From assembly GCA_020346805.1 (NCBI GenBank), contig CP070790.1, positions 2,200,187 to 2,211,665 of the forward strand: a stretch of DNA of 11,479 bases. Direction: 5' to 3'. Shown here piece after piece: positions 5,208 through 11,479 of this stretch. The position numbers and the translations under genes are program-made. A model generated the notes under the pieces. That model ran no database searches, was not told the origin of the DNA, and was given only the letters and a program-made list of their open reading frames with translations. This DNA is from Planctomycetota bacterium. GTDB taxonomy: Bacteria; Planctomycetota; Phycisphaerae; UBA1845; PWPN01. Positions within the stretch are counted from its first letter, which is position 1. The number at the start of each line of letters is the position of its first letter.

Positions 5208-8200
5208 ATGTTATTGACCACTTGTCGTTTTTTTTCCTTATTTATTGTACTTGGTTGGCTGGGATCGGCAACGCTCGGGCAGACGCCGATCTTTGAGGAT
5301 CTGCTCACCGATGCGAGCAAGATCTCCGGCCAAGCGGGCAGTGGGATCTTCTCGGCCAATGGCTACACCCTTACTCACACCGGCGGGACCAGTACGAATG
5401 GTGAACCTCGCAGCTTGGACTTTGTCTGGTATGACCTGCCCGGCCTGGGCAGCGATGGCACGGGAAGCTTCGAATTTGATGTCACGGGTCTTTTTCCCAA
5501 TGCCGGCTGCACGGGTAATGAAGTCGCGGAAGCCTGTGACAGTACAGGACTAAATCCAGCGACGGTCAAAAACGACTTCTGGGCCAGCCCGTATGCCGTT
5601 ATGATGCGGAAGATTAATGACCCGGAGTGGGCCACCTATACCAACAAGTTAAAGCTGTCGGGGCGAGCCGGACCCGATGCCGAGACCGACTGGAAGGCCG
5701 GCTTCTCCCCCGTCCTGTCGTGGGATGGCACTGTGACCTATCGGTTCCGCGTCACCTGGACCGGGGCCACGTTGAGAATCTGGCGGGGGCTGCCCGGCCA
5801 GACGCTGTCGGTACTGGCACCGTCTTCTAACTGGACACTGAACAACTCCTTCACCCCCAATATCCTTCACATTCAGCTCGGCTCCAGCTTCTGGACCAGC
5901 ACGACCGTCAACCGGGAATTCGGCGGGGCTCCTGGTACGACCTACTCCTTGCTGCGGGTCTATGAGGAAGACCTGGGCGGTGCAGCTACTCCCCCCGGTT
6001 CTCCGCCGCCACCGCCACCCACCGAAGTATCGATTGATCTGGGTTCGCCCGACGTCGCAGATGGAATGACTCATCCGCAGGTAGCTGACGGCACTACTAC
6101 GGCCACCACCATCGGGAGCAAAAGTTGCAGAATGAATGTCGACCCGGCAACAGACCATTATTTCTATTTCACCGTCACTGACGAATTCGCATACAATGGC
6201 AACCGGCCGAATACTGATATTACCATCGACTACTATGATACGGGTTCCGGAAATCTTGATCTGCAGTATGATTCATCTGATCCCAACTGGCTACCCAATC
6301 CGGCATACAAACAAAGCAGCGATTCCATCACTTTGACGGGGACCAACACGTGGAAGCAGCACACTTTCCATGTTACCGATGCATATTTTGGCAACCGCCA
6401 GAACGGTGGGTCCGATTTTCGTATTGCCAGACCCGGCACTAACACATTTTATCTTGACTTAATCCATGCTACCGGTCCGCCCTGCAAGGCCACTAATCCC
6501 ATTCCCCCCCACCAAGCTAACTATGTTAGCGTCGATGCCGACCTTGGCTGGTCGACAGCCGCGGGGGCGAATTCTTATGATGTCCATTTCGGTACCACCA
6601 GTCCGGGTACCTTCCAAGGCAACCAGACGGGAATAACCTTTGAACCGGGTACCCTAAATTTTAATACCACTTACTACTGGCGCGTAGATTCCGTCGGCGA
6701 CACCGGTACCACCACCGGCGATGTCTGGAGCTTTACGACCAAGTCCGAAACAGCCACCGGAGTAACTTTGGGAATCTCCCCGGATGGGCGATTCTTTACC
6801 ATCGACGGTGTGCCCACCTTCCTGCATGGGATCAGTTACTACGGTAATCAGTACATTACCACAGGGAGTTTTCGCACCCAGGATCTGGACGACATGCTAG
6901 TCGACGGTTTTAACTGGCTGCGCGTTTGGGCTTACTGGGCATGGCCGTGGTACACGGGCCCCAATGTGTCGGCCCTGAACAAGGACGGCACCGTCCGTGA
7001 GCCTTACATGACCCGGCTGAAAACATTGATCGCCGAGTGCGACGCCCGGGGCATCATCGTTGATTGCGTGATGCTCCGCGATACCTACAACGAGTGGCAC
7101 AGCCCGGACACACTAGCTCGGCACTTGACGGCGGCTCAGACGTTGGCGACGGAGCTTCTGCCTTATCGCAATGTGTATTTCGATCTGGGTAACGAACGGG
7201 ACAACCGCGGCTGCCTCGTCCCGTTCGATGAAATGCCCCAACTGATCAATGCCGTTAAGACCATCGACCCGGACCGTCTATGCACCTTTTCCCAAGGCGG
7301 CATGATTGACTCGCAGAGTGTACTGAACGATTACATCAACGTTGGAATGGTGGACTTCTTCGCCGTTCATATGTGTCGCACATCGGAGTGTCCCTCGCTG
7401 ACCTATGGAGAAGTGCAGAAGTATATCGGCTGGATGGCCAACCTCGGGACCCGCGTGCCTATCCATCTGCAGGAGCCGTTCCGCAGAGGAAACAGGGCTG
7501 CCTGGAATCCGGTGCAGGAAGATTATTATCGAGACGAAACCGGAGGCAAGGTGGCCGAAGCCGCCGGTTGGTGTTTCCATAACGGAGGTAACGATGCCTA
7601 CTCAGCGGATGGCCGGCCGTACCGCAGCTTCAACATGAGCGACCCCGAGGGACGCTTGTATGATCAGCTTGATAGCGTCGAGTTGTCGGCTACCGACAAC
7701 GCCATTCTACAGATTGGCTCAACCGATGCGAATATCCGACGCTATCAGGCCGAATATAACGAACAGCTCTCGCATAATATTGGCCGAAAGGAGGATCTGG
7801 TTTGGTCTGCAAATGTCGCCCAGGATTCAGCGGGTTACCTAACCACTGGTCCGTTTATCGACACGGTTCCGGTCGGTAACCACCAAGTAACTTGGCGACT
7901 GATGATCGACAATAACACCGTCGATAATGACCCGATAGTTACGCTGGACGTCTACACTGGTGGCAACCAGTTGGCCGCACATACCGTAAATCGTCAAGAT
8001 TTCAACGCCGCCAATACTTGGCAGACATTCGACTTGAACTTTGGAAGCACCGGGCAACAAGATCTTGAGTTTCGAACCTACTGGTACGATGAAGCCTATA
8101 TCAAATGCGATTGGGTCCAGCTAACCATTGGCGGCGGAATTCCGCAGCCCCCCATCATTGCCGAGGTCTTCCCCGATCCCAACATCGTGCACCCCGGCAC

Positions 8201-8612
8201 TGAATACATCAAGCAGTTGACCTTGGTCCAGGGTAATCCCGCACCAACCTGGTCGGTGGTGCAGGGGCCGTCCGGAACACAAGTCAATGTAAATGGAAGC
8301 GTAAGTGGCTGGACACCCACTGTCAGTGATTTAGGCAGCTCCTATAGATTCATAATTCAAGCAAGTAACACGGAAGGTTCGGACATCGAGGAATGGGATG
8401 TTGAAGTACATTCCATTGCTGACTTTGACGACGACAATGATGTGGATCAGGAGGACTTCGGATGGTTTCAGACCTGCTATTCCGGCCCGGGTGCGTTTCC
8501 TACCACCGAGTGTGAGCCAGCGGATTTCGACTCCGACCGCGATGTCGATGTGGAAGATTTCGTTACCTTCCAGAACTGTATGGGTGGTCCGAACAATCCA
8601 CCGGGATGTTAA
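5208..8612 (+). CDS. Secreted modular clan GH-A (GH5-like) glycoside hydrolase with carbohydrate-binding-like modules, Ig-like domain and dockerin
   Basis: The protein has 1134 residues counted from ATG 5208. Residues 1-24 form a signal peptide (core FFSLFIVLGWLG, cleavage near T-L-G-Q). Domains: 28-257 LamG-like beta-sandwich; 262-271 proline linker; 273-423 a beta-sandwich with 'TIDYYDTG', 'AYFGNRQNGGSDFRIA' and 'NTFYLDLI', of a type attached to glycan enzymes; 424-514 fibronectin type III ('TYYWRVDS...DVWSFTT'); 520-830 the catalytic (beta/alpha)8 barrel. Its strand-4 signature YFDLGNERDN gives acid/base candidate E663, and HLQEPF gives nucleophile candidate E756. Next, 846-976 are a jelly-roll module ('YQAEYNEQLSHNIGR', 'SANVAQDSAGYLT', 'EFRTYWYD'); 981-1069 an Ig-like domain; 1070-1123 two full EF loops (D1072/1074/1076/1078/1080/1083 and D1106/1108/1110/1112/1114/1117) with a Cys-rich end. 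Retaining hydrolysis of a beta-glycan is inferred from clan membership. The exact family and substrate are not readable. It is the first gene of a probable operon. Confidence 0.9.
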   Translation: MLLTTCRFFSLFIVLGWLGSATLGQTPIFEDLLTDASKISGQAGSGIFSANGYTLTHTGGTSTNGEPRSLDFVWYDLPGLGSDGTGSFEFDVTGLFPNAGCTGNEVAEACDSTGLNPATVKNDFWASPYAVMMRKINDPEWATYTNKLKLSGRAGPDAETDWKAGFSPVLSWDGTVTYRFRVTWTGATLRIWRGLPGQTLSVLAPSSNWTLNNSFTPNILHIQLGSSFWTSTTVNREFGGAPGTTYSLLRVYEEDLGGAATPPGSPPPPPPTEVSIDLGSPDVADGMTHPQVADGTTTATTIGSKSCRMNVDPATDHYFYFTVTDEFAYNGNRPNTDITIDYYDTGSGNLDLQYDSSDPNWLPNPAYKQSSDSITLTGTNTWKQHTFHVTDAYFGNRQNGGSDFRIARPGTNTFYLDLIHATGPPCKATNPIPPHQANYVSVDADLGWSTAAGANSYDVHFGTTSPGTFQGNQTGITFEPGTLNFNTTYYWRVDSVGDTGTTTGDVWSFTTKSETATGVTLGISPDGRFFTIDGVPTFLHGISYYGNQYITTGSFRTQDLDDMLVDGFNWLRVWAYWAWPWYTGPNVSALNKDGTVREPYMTRLKTLIAECDARGIIVDCVMLRDTYNEWHSPDTLARHLTAAQTLATELLPYRNVYFDLGNERDNRGCLVPFDEMPQLINAVKTIDPDRLCTFSQGGMIDSQSVLNDYINVGMVDFFAVHMCRTSECPSLTYGEVQKYIGWMANLGTRVPIHLQEPFRRGNRAAWNPVQEDYYRDETGGKVAEAAGWCFHNGGNDAYSADGRPYRSFNMSDPEGRLYDQLDSVELSATDNAILQIGSTDANIRRYQAEYNEQLSHNIGRKEDLVWSANVAQDSAGYLTTGPFIDTVPVGNHQVTWRLMIDNNTVDNDPIVTLDVYTGGNQLAAHTVNRQDFNAANTWQTFDLNFGSTGQQDLEFRTYWYDEAYIKCDWVQLTIGGGIPQPPIIAEVFPDPNIVHPGTEYIKQLTLVQGNPAPTWSVVQGPSGTQVNVNGSVSGWTPTVSDLGSSYRFIIQASNTEGSDIEEWDVEVHSIADFDDDNDVDQEDFGWFQTCYSGPGAFPTTECEPADFDSDRDVDVEDFVTFQNCMGGPNNPPGC
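8148..8612 (+). repeat. Ig-like plus dockerin cassette, copy 1 (hydrolase)
   Basis: This C-terminal block of 155 codons, including the stop, is repeated at 9759-10226 and begins again at 11379. Similarity is visible at DNA level, for example CAGGAGGACTTCGGAT followed by TTTCAGACCTG in copies 1 and 2, and CCCCCCATCATTG in copies 1 and 3. It reads as a domain cassette copied between neighbouring genes. Confidence 0.75.
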
Positions 8613-8636
8613 AGCTGTCAATTACAAAAGCTGCAT

Positions 8637-10226
8637 ATGATGAAAGTAAGTACGAATAAAGTCCTGATCATTTCGAGTGCTATCTATCCCGTCATGGTGG
8701 TATTTGTTAGCTCAGCCCATGGTCTGGAGCCACTGATTCCGCACGAAATCAAGGACATGCTCTTGGTTGGGCAGGAAGGCGACTCAAACAGTTGGGATGT
8801 ACGGGGCATGACTCTGGTTGGTAACTACCTCTATTGTTCCGGAGGACCCAGCTTACAAACGATCGATGTCTCTGATCCCACTAATCTGGTCCTTACTGAC
8901 GACTGGGATGGAACTTCAACGAAAATGAACGGCTCCGCAGTCAAAGGCAACGTGCTCTACGTTTCAAACTGGACGCCGAGTATTGGCTTGAGGCTGTTCA
9001 ACATTGATGCTGACCCTGCCCACCCGGCATTGATCAAGACTATCAGCACCACAGCCAATACCTGGGACATCGAGATATTCGATAACCTGATGTACGTCAC
9101 TATTAACAATGGACTCGACCCGCCGTCGGGGATAAACGGGATTAATGTCTACGATATCACTAACCCTATCGATCCGATTCTGCTTACCCACATCGATCCG
9201 GACGGACGTACGGTAGGCAACGCCGTTCAGTATGGCGATTATCTGTATTTTACCTCTAAATGGTGGCTTAATGTTTATAAGGTGAGTAATCCCTCCAGCC
9301 CAACGTTTGTGCGGCGGTTCCAGTACCTTGCCTGCCTGGGAATATGTCGCGTTAAAGACGGCTACCTTTATATGGTTGGCCTGAATGACGCAGCCTTCGG
9401 GTATGAGGGCGGTCTCTATTCATTCTCGTTGGCCGATCCCTCGAATCCGCAGTTAGTCGACTACCTGGATTTCGCCAGGCCTCGCAATATACATTTTCAG
9501 GACCACTACTGTATTGTATCTCATGGCAGTACCGGCAACTACACGATTAACACAGTAGATCCGGCCAACATGGATATCATCTCACATTGGAACGTCTCGT
9601 GGCCTGGAACGGGAGAGAATGGTATATCGCTTCATGCCAAGGGGATCGGAGCTTACGTTTTCATTGGATGCTGCACGGAAGTCACCGATACCTGCAGCAA
9701 TTTTGATTGCCCGGATTTCGGGGCCCGCGTCTATTCGGTAGAGGCCTTCTCTCTTGTGCCACCGATAATTGCCAAGGTTACTCCCGATCCCGATAGCGCT
9801 TACATCGGCCAGGAGTACAGCGAGCAGTTGATCCTCACGCAAGGTAATCCTGCCGAAACAGACTTCTCGGTGGTGCAAGGACCGACCGGAATGCAGGTAG
9901 ACAACAACGGCCTGGTTAACGGCTGGGTACCCGGTCCGGATGATATCGGCAACCTTTTTACCCTTGAGATAAAAGCAATCCACTACGACGGTCAGGATAC
10001 CGAGCAATGGCAGGTCAGGGTAAAATCACGGGCTGACTTCGATTACGATTACGACGTGGACCAGGAGGACTTCGGATTGTTTCAGACCTGTTATTCCGGT
10101 TCGGGTGAGTTTCCCACCACTGAATGCGAACCCGCTGACCTGGACTCAGACCGCGACGTTGACGTTGAGGATTTCGGTATCTTTCAAACCTGTATGGGGG
10201 GGCCGAGCAACCCGCCGGGATGTTAA
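8637..10226 (+). CDS. Secreted seven-bladed LVIVD-type beta-propeller with Ig-like domain and dockerin
   Basis: The protein has 529 residues. A signal peptide occupies residues 1 to about 29 (core VLIISSAIYPVMVVFV, cleavage near S-A-H-G). Residues 45-372 carry seven repeats of the LVIVD type, 'LYxxxx..GLxxxDVSDPxxPxLxxxx'. The blade-start strands are LYCSGG (65), LYVSNW (107), MYVTIN (152), LYFTSK (203), LYMVGL (244), YCIVSH (291) and YVFIGC (340), and 'VSDPTNL', 'ITNPIDP', 'VSNPSSP' and 'LADPSNP' turns recur. Residues 375-464 are the Ig-like domain and 466-520 the dockerin (D467/469/471/473/475/478 and D501/503/505/507/509/512), ending in CMGG-P-S-N-P-P-G-C. The start is 24 nt after the previous stop with no clear Shine-Dalgarno sequence, so translational coupling is plausible. 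ATG 8640 directly follows as an alternative. No catalytic residues are recognised. A scaffold or binding role is inferred. A Cys-rich insert lies at 345-358 in the last blade. Confidence 0.88.
   Translation: MMKVSTNKVLIISSAIYPVMVVFVSSAHGLEPLIPHEIKDMLLVGQEGDSNSWDVRGMTLVGNYLYCSGGPSLQTIDVSDPTNLVLTDDWDGTSTKMNGSAVKGNVLYVSNWTPSIGLRLFNIDADPAHPALIKTISTTANTWDIEIFDNLMYVTINNGLDPPSGINGINVYDITNPIDPILLTHIDPDGRTVGNAVQYGDYLYFTSKWWLNVYKVSNPSSPTFVRRFQYLACLGICRVKDGYLYMVGLNDAAFGYEGGLYSFSLADPSNPQLVDYLDFARPRNIHFQDHYCIVSHGSTGNYTINTVDPANMDIISHWNVSWPGTGENGISLHAKGIGAYVFIGCCTEVTDTCSNFDCPDFGARVYSVEAFSLVPPIIAKVTPDPDSAYIGQEYSEQLILTQGNPAETDFSVVQGPTGMQVDNNGLVNGWVPGPDDIGNLFTLEIKAIHYDGQDTEQWQVRVKSRADFDYDYDVDQEDFGLFQTCYSGSGEFPTTECEPADLDSDRDVDVEDFGIFQTCMGGPSNPPGC
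9759..10226 (+). repeat. Ig-like plus dockerin cassette, copy 2 (first propeller)
   Basis: Homologous to 8148-8612. Both copies share 'VVQGP.G.QV...G.V.GW.P', 'VDQEDFG.FQTCYSG', 'EFPTTECEPAD'-like and 'SDRDVDVEDF' segments and the same Cys-rich end. A third copy starts at 11379 and is cut by the window edge. Confidence 0.75.
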
Positions 10227-10256
10227 AATAGTATATGAGATGAAAGGGCACTTTTG

Positions 10257-11479
10257 ATGAAACCCAGTAAGAAACAAACACGGATCATCCCAGGTATGGT
10301 CGTTGCCGTCGCGTTAGTGTTTATTAGCCTGGCTAAGGGTGGCGAGCCCCTCATTCCGCCGGAAATCGTTGACATGAAGATCATCGGGGCAATGGGGGAT
10401 TACTCTAGCTCAATTACCAGTGAATTGTTACTCAATGGCGACTACCTGTACTGCTCGATGATATGGGGTGGGGGCCTCAAAACGCTGGACGTATCCGACC
10501 CGAGCAACATGGTGCTCACCAGTGAGTGGACCGATGGGGGAGGCGGGAGCGGGCAGGCTTATGGGCTGGCTATGAAGGGGACCGTGCTTTACATGGCCAA
10601 CTGGGCCCCCAACATCGGGCTTCGGGTCTTCAACATTGCTGATCCTGCCCACCCGTCGTTGATCCGAACTCGTAACACGACGGTCCACGCGTGGCAACTC
10701 TGTATCGAAGGGAATCTGCTGTTCGTCTCGGTTAGTAATGGTTATGACATTGCCGGCATCGATATCTTCGATATCTCCACTCCCAGCAACCCGACTCACC
10801 TGACATTTGTGCAGCCCTCCCCCTTCCATCGACTGGTGGGCGAACCTGCCGCCTACGGCAACTATATGTACATGCTCTCCAACAACCGGATGGAGGTCTA
10901 TAACATTTCCAATCCGTCCAGCCCGACCGAAATCCGCCAGCTCAGCTTCAATGCCCGCACCGGCACCGGCAATCTCGTGATCAAGGACGGGTATCTGTAC
11001 ATGCGGTGTGACGATGATACCTATCCAGATCCCGACTGGCTCGACGGCGGGGTGTACGTTTTCTCTTTAGCCGATCCCTCAAATCCGCAGCAGGTGGAAT
11101 TCTATGAACGACCATTGGGTAAGGATCTCCATCTGCAGCACGACAGGTACTGCATCATACCGGCGGGCGGTAATGCCGTGTACGGCTTGGATGTGAGTGA
11201 TCCACTAAACATCTCCCTACTCTGGCATGTTGGCATGGAATGGCCGGGCACTGGCCCCGGCGGATATGAGGAGTGCGCGGCGGGGACAGGCGATTACGTC
11301 TTCGTCGGAGTCGTACAGTCCAATGGCTGCACTCAGTGCGGGGGCAGGGTCTATGCCGTCCGCATCGAGGAACCCAAGCCCCCCATCATTGTCGAAGTCA
11401 CTTCCGATCCCGATATCGCCTACATTGGCCAGGCATATAGCAAGCAGCTCAGCCTTCTGCAGGGCACGCCGTTGCCTAC
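10257..11479 (+). CDS. Secreted seven-bladed LVIVD-type beta-propeller, paralogue of the preceding gene, 3' truncated by window edge
   Basis: The frame is open from ATG 10257 to the window end (407 codons) with no stop. AAAGGG at 10243-10248 lies 8 nt before the ATG. Residues 1 to about 28 form a signal peptide (KKQTR, then a hydrophobic stretch, cleavage near A-K-G). 'EPLIPPEIVDM' mirrors 'EPLIPHEIKDM' of the preceding protein. Seven propeller blades are seen, starting near LYCSMI (64), LYMANW (111), LFVSVS (155), MYMLSN (204), LYMRCD (247), YCIIPA (298) and YVFVGV (347). 'VSDPSNM', 'IADPAHP', 'ISTPSNP', 'ISNPSSP', 'LADPSNP' and 'VSDPLNI' are the repeat turns. From residue 375, 'PPIIVEVTSDPD...IGQAYSKQL' begins the same Ig-like domain as in the two upstream genes, so a dockerin probably follows outside the window, after roughly 120 more residues. 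It lies 30 nt behind the preceding stop and is probably co-transcribed. Function is inferred as a binding or structural component only. Confidence 0.87.
   Translation, partial: MKPSKKQTRIIPGMVVAVALVFISLAKGGEPLIPPEIVDMKIIGAMGDYSSSITSELLLNGDYLYCSMIWGGGLKTLDVSDPSNMVLTSEWTDGGGGSGQAYGLAMKGTVLYMANWAPNIGLRVFNIADPAHPSLIRTRNTTVHAWQLCIEGNLLFVSVSNGYDIAGIDIFDISTPSNPTHLTFVQPSPFHRLVGEPAAYGNYMYMLSNNRMEVYNISNPSSPTEIRQLSFNARTGTGNLVIKDGYLYMRCDDDTYPDPDWLDGGVYVFSLADPSNPQQVEFYERPLGKDLHLQHDRYCIIPAGGNAVYGLDVSDPLNISLLWHVGMEWPGTGPGGYEECAAGTGDYVFVGVVQSNGCTQCGGRVYAVRIEEPKPPIIVEVTSDPDIAYIGQAYSKQLSLLQGTPLP

Noticed and set aside
5649..6158. 169-codon minus-strand ORF
   Set aside because: Antisense to the hydrolase gene; Gly/Arg-rich shadow translation without a recognisable fold.
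9582..10007. 141-codon minus-strand ORF
   Set aside because: Antisense to the propeller and Ig domains of the 8637 gene, which has clear repeat and domain structure on the + strand.

Overview
The window looks like a piece of a Planctomycetota genome, most likely class Phycisphaerae or a relative. The reasons are the family of large secreted multidomain proteins, the C-terminal calcium-loop (dockerin-like) modules with the pattern D-x-D-x-D-x-D-V-D-x-E-D-F followed by F-Q-x-C, and the 'DP..F..N...G.LPIAILG' domain that is common in planctomycete secreted proteins. This assignment rests on recognising families by eye, not on a database search. All supported genes are on the + strand and all look exported. 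The window holds no housekeeping gene, tRNA, rRNA, CRISPR array or recognisable transposase.

Layout. (1) Positions 2-313 are the C-terminal end of a right-handed beta-helix (pectate-lyase-like) protein. (2) Positions 314-1203 are a long, partly AT-rich region without a convincing gene. It holds a promoter candidate, a perfect 9-bp inverted repeat, a Shine-Dalgarno sequence sitting in a hairpin loop, a doubtful 41-codon ORF and a hairpin just ahead of the next gene. (3) Genes at 1204-3621 and 3875-4978 share a homologous N-terminal module but have completely different C-termini: Ig-like domains, a beta-sandwich and a dockerin in the first, and the LPIAILG domain in the second. Both are preceded by a related hairpin about 50 nt before the ATG. 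A strong intrinsic terminator at 4998-5034 closes this block. (4) Genes at 5208-8612, 8637-10226 and 10257 to the window end form a tightly packed probable operon with gaps of 24 and 30 nt. The first encodes a modular clan GH-A (GH5-like) glycoside hydrolase with several carbohydrate-binding-like modules. The next two are tandem paralogous seven-bladed LVIVD-type beta-propellers. The first two end in the same Ig-like plus dockerin cassette, and the third is cut by the window edge just as the cassette begins.

Together this looks like an extracellular polysaccharide-handling locus: a beta-helix protein, glycan-binding-like beta-sandwich proteins, a hydrolase and propeller proteins. Several of them are tagged for a shared calcium-dependent docking or display mechanism whose partner is not in the window. 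The substrate cannot be told from the sequence. The most notable signals are the covarying leader hairpin shared by the two paralogues, the repeated Ig-dockerin cassette and the propeller-dockerin pair.
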